A stretch of DNA of 64,000 bases from Cavia porcellus (Eukaryota; Chordata; Mammalia; Rodentia; Caviidae), in the NCBI RefSeq assembly GCF_034190915.1, contig NW_026947496.1:32422001-32486000 (forward strand). Reading direction: 5' to 3'. A model generated the notes under the pieces. It was given only the letters and a program-made list of their open reading frames with translations, searched no databases and was not told the origin of the DNA. Shown here piece after piece: positions 34,215 to 44,835 of the stretch (position 1 is its first letter; each line of letters begins with the position of its first letter). The position numbers and the translations under genes are program-made.

Positions 34215-34400
34215 AAGGTGACAGTTCAGCATTCAGCCTGTGGGCCAGATAGACCTTGGTTCAAATTCTAGGTCCACCATCTAGAAGCAAGATAACTAAC
34301 CTCTTTCTTTCCTTGTAAAACTGAATCATACTGAATAAATCATTTGGCTCAGGATCTAGTGCTTTGTGAATCTTTAATAAGTGGTCATTATTGTTATTAT
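34215..34400 (+). mobile_element. MIR SINE, forward
   Basis: GGTGACAGTTCAGCATTCAGCCTGTGGGCCAGATAGACCTTGGTTCAAATTCTAGGTCCACCATC matches the tRNA-derived head and B-box of MIR. Then CTAACCTCTTTCTTTCC and a CTTTAATAAGTGG end, with an ATT-rich tail to about 34400. Confidence 0.75.
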
Positions 34401-35289
34401 TATCTACTACAAGCCAAGGTGAGAAGTTTAGGCAATTTTCTGAACATTTTTGTTGACTGCCACTTTTTGAATGAACTCTACTCTTTCATAACTGTCCACT
34501 GATAATACAGTGTGGAGTTTTTGGCTACTGGGTCAGGTTGTTTTTTGTTTTTTCTTTCTCACCATCTTGAATTTAATTATGACATTTACCAGAGAAACAA
34601 TTAGAGAAGGCCAGTTGTATCGTAAAGAGATTAAAGAGTAATGATTGGAAAAGATCTAATTCATGCCTGGCTTGGCAACACCATTAACTCAACTCTCAAC
34701 ACACTCAGAGGGATGGGTCATGAGTTCGGATTTAAACGAGACAAGACCAAGACCTACGCTCCCGTTTCCACTCCGAGGTCTCCCATGACTCATGTTGCTT
34801 TCTTTTATCTCAGTTACAGTAAAGTGAGAGTTTCTCTGTGTTGAAAATATGCAGCAAACATTTTCATGCCATGAAGTCTAGAGAAGACATCCAGGAAGAC
34901 AAAGCCACTAACTATACTTAAAAGAGACATTCGCCAGAAATAAAAAGGCATGCAGTTAACATGTTTCCCTAGTTTTACATCATTGTTTTTGAGGTTTTTA
35001 CAGACTGTGCTTACTCTGAGTCTAAGTTAGAACTAGTAAATTATGAAAAACAGAAAAGAAAGAAGGGCATCTGAGGTCAGGCTGAACTGCAATCAAAGAT
35101 ACGTGGTTAACAGAGTTAGTAACTAGGATCCCAAATAACACCAGGGAAAGTGTGTTCTCTAACTCTAACTAGGTAGTATCCACATTGACTAAATAGATAT
35201 TAACATAAGCCAGCTAAACGTGAGACTATTGACTTTTTCACAGATTGGACAGAACCAACTATGCAGTTGGTTTGAAGAGTAGCATGTTT
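34401..35289. other. anonymous sequence
   Basis: Nothing recognised. A 67-codon frame at 34641-34844 is unremarkable. Confidence 0.4.
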
Positions 35290-37134
35290 CATTTTCTAAA
35301 AAGAAATTCAGATGAAATTCATATAAAATGAATCATTTTAAAGTGAACAATTCTGAAGTATTTTACACATTCACAAAATTGTCAAACTGCCACCTCTATC
35401 TAGTACTAAACATTTCTATCACTCTTAAAGTAAAAGCTGTAACTGAGTAATTTTTTCCATGTCTTGCATTTCATAGTCTCTAGTAACTACCGATCTGCAT
35501 TCCATCCCTTTGAATATATCTATGCTGGATATTCCACATAAAAGCACTTGTACAATATGTGAACTTAAAATGTGATACTTTGACTTAGAACAATATTTTT
35601 CAGATCATCTGTCTTGTTGGTAGATATTAGTACCTTGTTCTATTTATGCCTAACTGATATTCCATTGTGTGGCTATACCAGTTGCTTTATTGATCCCTTG
35701 GTAGACATTTGGGCTGTTTCTGCTTTTTGGCTGTTGTGAATTGTGATGTTATGGAGCATATGTTTACATGTACTTGTTTTTGTTCCTATATCAATTCCTT
35801 GAACTATATACCTAGGAATAATTCTAGGCTTAATTTTTTGAGTCACCAACCACCAAAATTTTCCACAGCTGCCATAACATTTTACAGTCTCACTAGCAAC
35901 ACGCAAGGGTTCCAATTTCTCCACATTCTTGCCAGTATTTATATTTGTTCTGTTTTGTTTTATTTAAACAATCCTACTTTGTAAGAAGCTGTACCTCATT
36001 GTGGTCTTGATTTGTGTATTCCTTAATGGTTAATAATGTTGAGCATCTTTGTGTATGTTTCTTGGACATTGCTACATCTTCTTTGGAACAAAACATCTGT
36101 TTTAGTCTATTGCTCATTTTTTAAAAATCAGATTGTCTTTTTGCCTGTAAGCTGTGGGAGTTTTTATACATCATGATATTAAACTTTTATAAAATATTTA
36201 ACTTGCAAATATTTTCCTCCCATTATTTATGATGCCTTTCTACTTTCTTGATAATGGTCATCGATGCACAAAGTTTTTACTTTAATGAAGTCCAGTTCTT
36301 TGGTGGTTTGTGTTTTGGGTGTTGTGCTTGAGATCCATTGCCAAATTGAGGTCATGAGGTCTTTACCCGGTGGTTTCTTCTAAGATTTTTATAGTTTCAA
36401 GTCTGATGTTTATAAATTGACCCACTTTGAGTAATGGTTTATGTATGATGTGAGGTGGAAGCTTAAATTTGTTCTTTTGCATGTGGCTATGCAGATGTTA
36501 AAGACCATTTGTTGAAGACCCCCACCCCTGCCCAATGGTTTGAGCACATTTGTTGAAAATCAGTCAGTCATAGATGTATAAATTGATTTCTAGGCTCTGG
36601 ATTCTATTCCAAGAATCTATGTGTTAATGCTTATATCATTAGCACATTGTTTTGAGTATTAGAGCTTTATAGGAAGTTTAGAAATTAGAAAAAGCAAGTC
36701 TTTTAACTTTATTGTTTTGTTCAAATTATTTTGATTATTACATACAGTTTAAAATACCATGCAGATTTGAGGATCAGCTTTTCTAGCCCTGTGAAGAAGA
36801 CCACAAAATTTTGACAGGGATTTACTAACTTTGGAAGTTTCTGATAGTGCTCAGATTTTTAAAAAAGTATTTTCTTCCTCAAACATGGGATTATTTCCCT
36901 TAGGTCTTCTTTAATTTCCCTCAGCAGTGTTTTATACTTCACAAGATATAACATTTTCACCTCCTTAGTTAAACTTATTTCTAAGTATTTTGTTCTTTTT
37001 TGGATGAGATTATAAATGGAATTTTCTTAAATTCTTTAAGGATAGTGTTTTTATTTCTGGTTTTAAAGAAAAAGCTCTATTGATTATCGTATTATGCTCA
37101 TCAGCTTCACTGAATTCATTTATCAGCTCCAAAG
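35290..37134 (-). mobile_element. LINE-1 (L1M-type) 3' half, reverse, broken
   Basis: The best-preserved LINE in the window. The plus strand reads antisense L1M from 3' UTR (AAATTGTCAAACTGCCACC, TAGTAACTACCGATCTGC) through the ORF2 C-terminus (GATATTCCATTGTGTGGC, TTTGGGCTGTTTCTGC, GTTCCAATTTCTCCACATTCTTGCC, CCTCATTGTGGTCTTGATTTG, TTGCAAATATTTTCCTCCCATT, GATGTGAGGTGG, TTTTGCATGTGGC, ACCATTTGTTGAAGACC) to about the reverse-transcriptase region (TTAGGTCTTCTTTAATTTCCC, CACCTCCTTAGTTAAACTTATTTCTAAGTATTTTG). Stops and a C-rich insertion near 36520 break any frame. A SINE pair interrupts it at 37135 and it resumes at 37423. Confidence 0.85.
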
Positions 37135-37205
37135 GCTTTTTTGTGGTACCATGGATTGAACTAAAGGCTTTCACAGTGACCTCTCCAGCCCTGCCCCTTG
37201 CTGGT
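37135..37205 (-). mobile_element. ID-type SINE half, reverse
   Basis: TTTTTTGTGGTACCATGGATTGAACTAAAGGC and CACAGTGACCTCTCCAGCCC is the reverse complement of an ID head and B-box. It lies next to a forward SINE, forming an inverted SINE pair inside the L1. Confidence 0.65.
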
Positions 37206-37227
37206 TTTTTTTTGGTCAAGGTTTGCT

Positions 37228-37420
37228 AAACTAGGGTAAATCATGCATACCTGTAATCCTAGTGTTCTGAGAGGCTGAGCCAAGAAGATTGCAAGTTTGA
37301 GCCCAGCCTTGGCAATTTAGCAGCCTGGGCAATTTATCAACCTGGCAAGGCCCTGTCTTAGAATAAAAAATAAAGTGTGAAGACCCTGGGTTCAATTAGT
37401 AGTATTAAAAAAAAATCAGA
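37228..37420 (+). mobile_element. B4-like SINE (B1 then ID remnant), forward
   Basis: GGTAAATCATGCATACCTGTAATCCTAGTGTTCTGAGAGGCTGAGCCAAGAAGATTGCAAGTTTGAGCCCAGCC is the B1 half. A 20-bp internal duplication (GGCAATTTAGCAGCCTGG / GGCAATTTATCAACCTGG) follows, then a CTTAGAATAAAAAATAAAG linker, a short ID B-box remnant (ACCCTGGGTTCAATTAG) and an A tail. Confidence 0.75.
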
Positions 37421-37545
37421 AAAATTCACCAGAAAGTCATGTACTCCTACACTTTTGGCTACTGTGATTGTTTTTATTATTAGTCCAATCTTTATTTGCT
37501 TCAGGTTTATTCAGATTTTATAGTTTTTCTTCTTCCTTTATTCTC
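37421..37545 (-). mobile_element. LINE-1 continuation beyond the SINE pair
   Basis: GAAAAATTCACCAGAAAGTCATG then TTTATTATTAGTCCAATC and GGTTTATTCAGATTTTATAGTTTTTCTTC match antisense L1 ORF2 wording further 5' than the 35290-37134 part. A stretch of ORF2 is missing at the junction, so the SINEs mark a site with a deletion. Confidence 0.55.
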
Positions 37546-39079
37546 TCTGGGTTCCTGGGAATTCACAAGCAGTCACTGTGCTGGTGGTGAAGGGAAGGGC
37601 CTATACTCCCTGTCCTGAAGTTGGGCAGGTCTGGGTAGGTCAAGCTCTGGAACACCCTTAAGTTAAGCCTTCCTCTCCACTGCTCAGCTGCAGGAATCCC
37701 TGAGGCCCTCATTGTCTCACTGTGCTGAACGAACTCAGTTTTCATCACTAGGGGAGAAAGCAAGGGAGGTGAGCAGGGTTACTGCTTGCTGTGCAGTGGC
37801 CTCCATGAGTCCTACCTATCTTCTCTTAGTTAGTCTGGGCTGCCCGCTGGGCTCTGGCTGTCTGGTGCATTCTCGCTGTACATAGCTGCCACAGCCAGCT
37901 CCTAAGAGGGGGCTCTGAATTAGGGTGTGTGGTCACTTGCTTCCCAGAAGGGCCACTATGTTTACTGCTCCTCATGCTGGTCTGTAAGGAGAGGCCTTTG
38001 GTTCAGCTCTGTTGTCCTTGACCTCCTACAGAGCAGGGACACTGGGCCAGGTCTAGGAGCAGAAGCAGAAGCAAAGTTCATTCAGCAGGAGCAAAAATGA
38101 ACAGTGGGTGAGGAGAGCAGGATTGGGTGGGGCTGGACACTCCCACTAGGAAGCTGGAGAGAGTCTGAGGTGTGGAACAGCAGTGATCAAGCTGACCTGG
38201 ACATAGAGCATGCCCGTGTGTCATGTCCATTGCTGCCCCTTGGTTCGGTACTTGACTGTGACATAGACCTGTGTTCTTTGTGGATCACATTGCTCAGAAT
38301 TATCCCTGTGAGATAGGACCTGCTCCTGGTCCTGTCATTTCACTTCCATTTGACTTTGTGTTTTTATAATACCTCTGTCCACTACAAGGCATTATAAAAT
38401 GTGCCAGCGAGTCAACATTCCATAAGTGTCCTTGGCTGCTTAGCCAGGGCAGTGTGAGCTGCTGGGTCAGGGGCTTCCTCCAGAATTCTGTCCTTATCTG
38501 TGTCCCACCCCACTGACTACAAGTTTCTGCTGGCTCTGTTTGGAGGACAAGTGTCCAGTTTGGGATAAACACTGCCCATACCCAGAGCTGCAGAGGGGCT
38601 GAGCATGTGTCTCTTGCAAGAGAGTGGCTGAGGGAGGAAGGTTGTCTGTCCCTTGCCCTGTTTGCTGCTGGCACTTGGCAGATTCTTTCCCAGAACTTTG
38701 TCTTCATTCTGTTTGATGCAAGTCAGCAACCTCAGGACACTTGAGGACCTTAAAACCATCTTCTTCATAATTTCTGGGTTTACTTTCTATTTGGATATCT
38801 GAATATATGCTACTAATATTTTTGCAGTTAAGTTCCTAATTTTCTCTAGCTTTGTACCTTTGAAAACTAACTGTTTGCAGTCTCATTGTTTGAATGTCCA
38901 CTTTATATGCTTTAATTTTGTAACTTGAACAAATATTTCTAAGATGACAATATATAATCCATTAACTAGTGATTTCCTACTGTTTATTTTTTTCTGAAAT
39001 TCTGAATAACTTGTACCCTTTTTCTGCTTTTTTTCCTTTTTCTCCTTAAATAAAATTAAAAAAAAAAGAAAACTATATT
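37546..39079. other. unclassified sequence, GC-richer to 38750
   Basis: Upstream (for a minus-strand L1) of the preceding element, so some could be L1 5' sequence, but I could not match it. Frames of 135 and 83 codons at 38300-38768 overlap on the minus strand and lack recognised motifs. 38770-39079 is AT-rich. Confidence 0.35.
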
Positions 39080-39660
39080 GTATTTTGCTTATTTCCCTGA
39101 AAGAGGGCCATCATGTTTTCTAAGAAAACTTTATAATAAGGGATTACACTGGCAACTGAAGAACAAATTAAAATGCCCTCGCAAATCCTCTGCAGGGAAA
39201 CACGAGGTTATTATGCATTGCTTTGACACAAGACAGACTTCTGAGAAAAGCTGTGTGGAAATCATGTTATGCAATGTTTGAATGTGCTGGGAAGCTGTTT
39301 CCTGTAAATATCTTTTATGAGTTGATTTTAATAAAGTGACAGCTACTTCAAGTGTTCTGTTTTGGCGAAATATACTTGTATGGAAGCCTGTGGCCTTACT
39401 TGTGAAGAGCCTGAGTGGCAGAATCGATGGCATTTGTGGTTGAAGCTGAGTTGTTATGTATCTCTGTCTTACTCCAGTAAATGCCCACCTGCTACCAGCT
39501 AGCTCCACGCCAAGGCTTCCCCAGCATGGTCGTTCTCTGGTCCTGATGCACCACATCTGTATCAAATGCGATTCAAAAGATTCCACAGGAAAGCTTGAGT
39601 CTTTGGACAGTGACAATATCATCAATAGAGCTCCGTTTCTATTTGGTTACCTCTAAAAAC
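39080..39660. promoter_or_regulatory. candidate conserved non-coding element
   Basis: Repeat-free, non-simple sequence with octamer or C/EBP-like words (GTTATTATGCATTGC near 39208; CATGTTATGCAATGTTTG near 39263) and retained CpGs (CCTCGCAAATCC, GGCGAAATATAC, ATCGATGG). A 164-codon minus-strand frame covers part of it but has no recognised domain. The call rests on texture, not on comparison. Confidence 0.25.
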
Positions 39661-40265
39661 CAACTTTCCTTGCTTTATTTGAAATTGGATTTGCTGGTTT
39701 CCATCAGGCAGCAGCTGGAGGACATTCATAATTTGTTTTCCATCTCACTTTACCCTATTTATTACTCTGACCATGATGTGGAAATGGAAGTTTGGAAGCA
39801 GGAAGAAGAAATCAAGGCTCTGTGTCTATAATTACTTAGGGAGAAAACTGTATTAACAAAGAAAACCAATTCAGGGTGTTCAGCCCCACAGGACAAATGG
39901 GAAATGAGCCCCCAAATCCAGTCTGGTATGGGCAAGTGGGAGCTTAAATCTCCACATCTCTCTGAAAACCAGCAATGAGCTCACAATCTACTTTGATTAC
40001 CTTTTTTAGATTTCTGCAGAAAGTCTCATAAAAATTAGAAAAAATTCACAAAAATACAATATCATAATAATCATGCTTCAACAGCTTCTTGTGTGTTAGT
40101 GGTGGTCACAATCCTCCTGTGTCTGGGGCAGACTATTCCTGGCTTTGGCAAGAAGGTGGAAATGGCACTGTTTACATTAAGGAGTTCTTCAGGGTTTGTA
40201 CAGGAAAGAGACAGTCATGGTGCCTCCTTACCTGTGAGCTCAGGAATCATGTGTATTTTCCTCAA
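39661..40265. other. anonymous sequence
   Basis: No repeat or gene recognised. Confidence 0.35.
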
Positions 40266-40292
40266 ATTTATTTTATTTTATTTTATTTTATT
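40266..40292. repeat. (TTTTA)n microsatellite
   Basis: Five near-perfect TTTTA units. It abuts a reverse SINE, so it is the expanded A-rich tail of that element read on the other strand. Confidence 0.9.
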
Positions 40293-40425
40293 GGAGCTGA
40301 CAATTGAACCCACAGCCTTTGCACTAAGCTACAACCTTAGACCTTTTTTATGTTTTTGATACAGGGTCTCACTAAATCTCCAGGTTGCCCACACTGGGTT
40401 CAAATCTGTTATCCTTCTGGTAGAA
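40293..40425 (-). mobile_element. B4-like SINE, reverse, short
   Basis: GGAGCTGACAATTGAACCCACAGCC, CACTAAGCTACAACCTTAG is the ID half; TTTTTGATACAGGGTCTCACTAAATCTCCAGGTTGCCC and GGGTTCAAATCTG are the B1 half, truncated before its usual end. Confidence 0.7.
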
Positions 40426-41239
40426 GTTTACGAATGTGTTGAGATCATTAAATGTGGAGATATTTAAAGCACTGACCTATTAGAGAAGGAGGTCAAATAC
40501 ATGAAAGTGCTTTCATCAAAGAAATGAAGCCTCAACCATTATAAAGGCAATTGTGTCAGTATGGGCGGACATATGATCAGCATGTAGTACAATTTCACTA
40601 GAAACAAACAAACATACAAAAGACAAATAAAAAGGATGCATATGAAAATATATTTTTGGGGATGCATATGCTAGGAAAATTTCTGGATGTGTATTAAACA
40701 AAATAGTAATAGTGATTACTTTATCTGTCTTAAGTATGACATAAATTTATATATTAAAAAATTGACATAAGACAAACCAAAGGCATAATCCACTAATGCA
40801 AGTAAGGAAATGTGTTGGTCAGGGAACTTTTCTTTTACATTATCTATACTTTGTGTTTTTTGAAAAAATTTATATCCAGAATGAAAAGCAAATAAAAATT
40901 AAAACATTTGGAAGTCCCCCAGGCCACATTCTTTATTTTCTAGAGTATATATACCCTAAAAATAAAAGAAAGAAAAAATAGTATAAGAAGATATAACAAT
41001 CAGTATCTGCCAGGAAGCAGCTATAAAGGAATGATCATATCCGGATGCCGAGGACAGACTTGAGAACGTGGCGGTTCCGTCACAGGTGCCTGTGATTTCG
41101 TACTGGGCAACATGAGATTGTTCAACCCACAACCCACTAAACACTGGCCCTTGTTTCCTATTGTCATGGAATTTGCAGATGCTCACTTTTGACTTTTCAG
41201 AGGACTTTGGGGCTCCAAGCATAAAAACTGACATTTATA
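40426..41239. other. anonymous AT-rich sequence
   Basis: No repeat recognised. 40960-40985 is an A-rich patch. 41040-41110 is relatively CpG-rich (CCGGATGCCGAGG, ACGTGGCGGTTCCGTCAC). Confidence 0.4.
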
Positions 41240-41400
41240 ACTCCCAATGGAATTTCCATGTCCCCAGGCTGTTGCCAGGCCTGGGATGAATCATAGCTTC
41301 TTAGAATTGTGAGGCCATTTTGGAAACAGCTGCCAAGTTGCTAATGCTATTAAAAATAGCTCTTGCTCCCTAATAAATGAATTGCTTATTTTAAGAAGAC
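41240..41400. promoter_or_regulatory. candidate conserved element with a MEF2-like site
   Basis: Repeat-free block just left of the exon-like segment. TTAAAAATAG at 41350-41359 fits the MEF2 consensus YTAWWWWTAR exactly. TGTTGCCAGGCCTGGG and GATGAATCATAGC (an AP-1/MAF-like word) lie upstream. Confidence 0.3.
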
Positions 41401-41450
41401 AAGAGTGGCTTGAATCTGTCCTGCTTGCGTTTTTCATCTCCTGGGCACAG

Positions 41451-41558
41451 TGCCAGTGGATTCAAGAAGGTCTGCTGTCAGATGGGAATGCCATCTGCAG
41501 AGATGAGGCCGTGCCTATCTATGCAGGAGCCAGCATTTTTGGGCCCGGGCTAAGGGAG
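41451..41558 (+). other. exon-like open segment with splice-site-like borders
   Basis: A pyrimidine-rich tract (CTGTCCTGCTTGCGTTTTTCATCTCC) leads to GGCACAG at 41450, a good acceptor. 108 bp later GGGAG is followed by GTAAGG at 41559, close to the optimal donor. The 108 bp are open in the frame that starts exactly at the acceptor (36 codons, phase 0 to phase 0), inside a larger 81-codon frame. The predicted peptide is not low-complexity but matches no family I recognise. It could be a real internal or alternative exon, or chance. Confidence 0.25.
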
Positions 41559-41584
41559 GTAAGGTCTGACTCCCCACCTGGAAA

Positions 41585-41615
41585 ACAAGGGTTCCCCAGA
41601 GCCTGGCTGGGATCT
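41585..41615 (+). repeat. exact 31-bp direct repeat, copy 1
   Basis: Starts ACAAGGGTTCCCCAGAGCC and ends GGGATCT. It is identical to 42392-42422, 807 bp away, and belongs to no repeat family I recognise. Confidence 0.9.
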
Positions 41616-43964
41616 TGGGAGGCATAGACTGTGAGGTGTGAATTTCAAATGTGCGCTCTCCGGGTGGTTGGTCCTAAAGTGTGTTGCATGTACGGGATGG
41701 TCATGATGATCCACTGGAGTGAGGAGGCCCATACTGGAATGCTGATGTGTGCTTATTTTTTTGACTTAATGAAGATAAGACAGAAGTTGAACTCTATTGG
41801 TACTTAATGAGCAGGCTGATGGTGATATCGTAACTTGGTATGTATCTCTTTCCTTGGAAGCTTCACATGGCATGGGCTCTAATGGCAGTCACTTCTGTGT
41901 TTGTTTGTTGTTCTTATGTTGTGACACACTACTGTTAAGCTACAATGTCAAAGATGCACAAAACCACACATGCATTTAAGTGGTAAGGGCAGATTTTAAC
42001 CATGGATACAACATTGCAGTACAGGAGAGAACAAGAACATAACTCAGCTTTGACTAGTGGCCAAGAGACTGGGTGTTTTTAAGGGGAATGAAAAAATGGG
42101 GAGGGATGTTCCAGTTCAGTGCGGTCAGGGAATTAAAAACTACAGAAAATGGGCAGAGGGTCCATCTGAATCCACCTGGGTTTGCTAATTGGTACTTCTC
42201 AAAGTCTGGCTCCTGCCCTCCTCATGGGGCCCCATCTTCAATGTCATCTAAACAAGCAGAAAATTCCTTGGGAGTCTTGAGTTTCTTTAGGTAGGCACTG
42301 TAAGGGGGGAAAGGACAGCTTAAGGATGTGGCCTTGAGCTCTGACGCCATGCTAGTGTTAGTTCAAGACTCTGTAGGCCAAAGAACAGAAGACAAGGGTT
42401 CCCCAGAGCCTGGCTGGGATCTGGGCAAGAAGAATCATCAGTGGTCTTGAAGACATTAGTATCTCAGATCATAGATTCATTGCAATGTTTTGTGATATAA
42501 TGGAATGATTGTAAAAATAGACGGTCCAACAAATTGGAGTTATAAAGTTTAGTCATGAATTAGAAATGTATCCTTTACAAGACAAATGTTCCAAATTGGG
42601 AGAATCCTTGGCAATATCATAGCTGCTAGTAGAACATTGATGTTTTCAAAAACAAAGTCAAACACTCACAGAAGCACACGCATCCAGACGTAGGTGGAGG
42701 CAACAGACCCACAGTGAGAAAGGAAACACCACATGCGGAAATAACTCGGATCACAGAGAGAATGGGAATATTCCTGCCTCCTAAAGAATATGTTGCAATT
42801 CTGTAGGTTCTGCACTTAGGAAATGATTGTAATTATAATGCAGCATCATAAATTGAACAAAATTCTGATTTTCATAACTTTGACGTTGTTTAATATCCTG
42901 CATCTGTGCATAGCCCCCGATTGACTGCAAACACTGCATAGTTTGTCCCTGGTTAACACGGCTGAGGCTTGGCCTTATTCCCTGCTCCAGCTTTAACAAG
43001 TCAGCAAGCCCCACTGCTGCCTCCATGAAGCAGCCTGCTTGGGCCCAGCCTCCCTTTCCTCTCTGCATTCCACAGCTCCCTCAGGCATCCCTGTGCTTCC
43101 TACTGCCTTGGCCTTTTTTGTAATGCACGCCATACTCTTAAATTGCTGTGGCTGCCCACCACCATGCTGAAAACACCCGGACACTGAGAACAGTAAGGAC
43201 TCGGTAATTGTCAGATAAGAGAAACGCAAATTAACTGATGATACTGACTGCTTCTTTGGGTGGTAGGAGCATCTTATTAGCTTCTGGCTGGCTTGTTGCC
43301 ATGAGTAGACTCTGTCCTGTCATACCTACGTCACTGGCACATGAGCATGTTCCTCTTCTTTCAATACTTTTTCAAAGATGCAAAGTGAAAAATAATTCCC
43401 TGGATTACTGGAACCATTGGTTAATGAATGAGCTGTTAATAAGAGGGTGTTAGAAATGAACTTGTCTGTGCGTTTAGGGAGTACAGTCTCTGCTAACACA
43501 GCCATGCAAGGATTTTAGCTACATGCTTCTCTGCCCATACGACCTGAATAAACTCCTCAACAGGGAAATGCACCCTGTGATATTTTTAATTGAGTGGAAT
43601 TTAAGTAGTAAACAAACTTGAATTTTGGATACATAAAAAAAGAAAAACAGTAGAATAGAATGACAAGGAAAAGTGACCAGAAAATGAGAAAGAGAAACAT
43701 GTACCAATGGGAGTAATCCACACAGACACCCAAAGCTCTGAAGCACCCCACTCTTAGTGGCATGGATTCCATTAATACAGACACTGGGGTGATGAGAACA
43801 GTGGTGAATTTGGAAGGAGATGACACAGATTTTTGGACAGTTTTCTGCCCTTGCCAGTTTTTATCGAAGTGTAACTGTCATGTCCTATTCCCACGTTCCT
43901 GGAACAGTGTCCACAGTCACAGGAGGCAGAAACACCTGTCTGAGGCCCTGGGCTTTGCTGCTGA
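41616..43964. other. anonymous sequence
   Basis: Apart from the second 31-bp repeat copy, nothing was recognised. Frames of 60-95 codons occur on both strands without supporting motifs. Confidence 0.35.
42392..42422 (+). repeat. exact 31-bp direct repeat, copy 2
   Basis: Identical over 31 bases to 41585-41615; flanks differ immediately on both sides. Confidence 0.9.
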
Positions 43965-44060
43965 GTACACTGCAACACAGAGAAGTTAATGTGCCTGTGA
44001 TCGCACGGCTGAGAGCAGGCCCCAGAGCCAATCTGTGAATGTGGGCTGCTGTGTTTCACT
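43965..44060 (-). mobile_element. MIR fragment, reverse
   Basis: GAGAAGTTAATGTGCCTGTGATCGCACGGCTGAGAGCAGGCCCCAGAGCCAATCTGTGAATG follows antisense MIR (GAGGTTAAGTAACTTGCC, GGTCACACAGCTAG, CAGAGCTGGGATTCGAAC). Confidence 0.55.
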
Positions 44061-44414
44061 TTCAGAGCAAGTGTTTTAAAGAATTTCTTCTTCTTTGATA
44101 CCTCTTCCATTTCAAAATGCCTCACCTCCTTCCCAGATCTATCCAATCAAAGAAGGAAAGAGAGGGTCTAAAGACCTTTTGGCAGGGATGGAGGCCGAAG
44201 GAGAGTGAAGAAATAAAATCAGGGGAGCTGGGCAATGGGATTCCTGCAACGAAACTCCTCAAGGTTTCTGCACCTCATCTCTTGATTCCACTGTAGAATC
44301 TCTTCTAGGGACAAAAAACTCAGCTAAATATTTTCAAGTAGAAAAAAATATAAAAACAATATACCCTTGAATAAACATATGGAAAGTAAAAGAAAGAGAG
44401 GAGACTAAGAGACA
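44061..44414. other. anonymous sequence left of a G-rich array
   Basis: No repeat family or gene. It becomes A/G-rich from about 44380. Confidence 0.4.
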
Positions 44415-44716
44415 GGAGGGGGAGGAGAGAGAGGGAGTGGGGGAGGGGAGAGAGGGAGTGGGGGAGAGGAAAGGAGGAGTGGGGGAGGGGAGAGAGAGGG
44501 AGTGGGGGAGGGGAGAGAGAGGGAGTGGGGGAGAGGAAAGGGGGAGTGGGGGAGGGGAGAGAGAGGGAGTGGGGGAGGGGAAAGGAGAGTGGGGGAGGGG
44601 AGAGATAGGGAGTGGGGGAGGGGAGAGATAGGGAGTGGGGGAGGGGAGAGAGAGTGGGGGAGGGGAGAGACAGGGAGTGGGGGAGGGGAGAGAGAGGGAG
44701 TGGGGGAGGGGAGAGG
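44415..44716 (+). repeat. G-rich minisatellite, 13 units of ~23 bp, quadruplex-prone
   Basis: The unit is AGAGAGAGGGAGTGGGGGAGGGG, with 13 copies of the AGTGGGGGAG core. Almost every base is a purine on the plus strand except one T per unit. Each unit carries GGGGG, GGGG and GGG runs with short gaps, so several intramolecular G-quadruplexes can form. Units 2-3-4 and 5-6-7 share the same variant order (AGAGG then AAAGG), a sign of three-unit higher-order copying. Long Pro/Ser-rich frames on the minus strand (to 131 codons) are products of the array. Confidence 0.95.
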
Positions 44717-44769
44717 CAACCTTTGGCACTGGTTCAAGCTTAGGAAAGGTAATTAGGAGCAGATTGAAA

Positions 44770-44835
44770 GGGTTTGTCTAGTTTACATTTGTAGACACTC
44801 AATAAATACTTGTCAAACAGTGATTCACTCCCAAA
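44770..44835 (+). mobile_element. LINE-2 3' end fragment, forward
   Basis: Only the last part is clear: CATTTGTAGACACTCAATAAATACTTGTCAAACAGTGA matches the L2 3' terminus (GTAGGCGCTCAATAAATATTTGTTGAATGA). Confidence 0.5.

Noticed and set aside
39131..39625. 164-codon minus-strand frame
   Set aside because: No family resemblance. The block looks regulatory or neutral and nothing supports translation.
44334..44737. Pro/Ser-rich frames of 110-131 codons on the minus strand
   Set aside because: They are translations of the 23-bp G-rich minisatellite; each unit reads as a PSP/PLPLS-type repeat.
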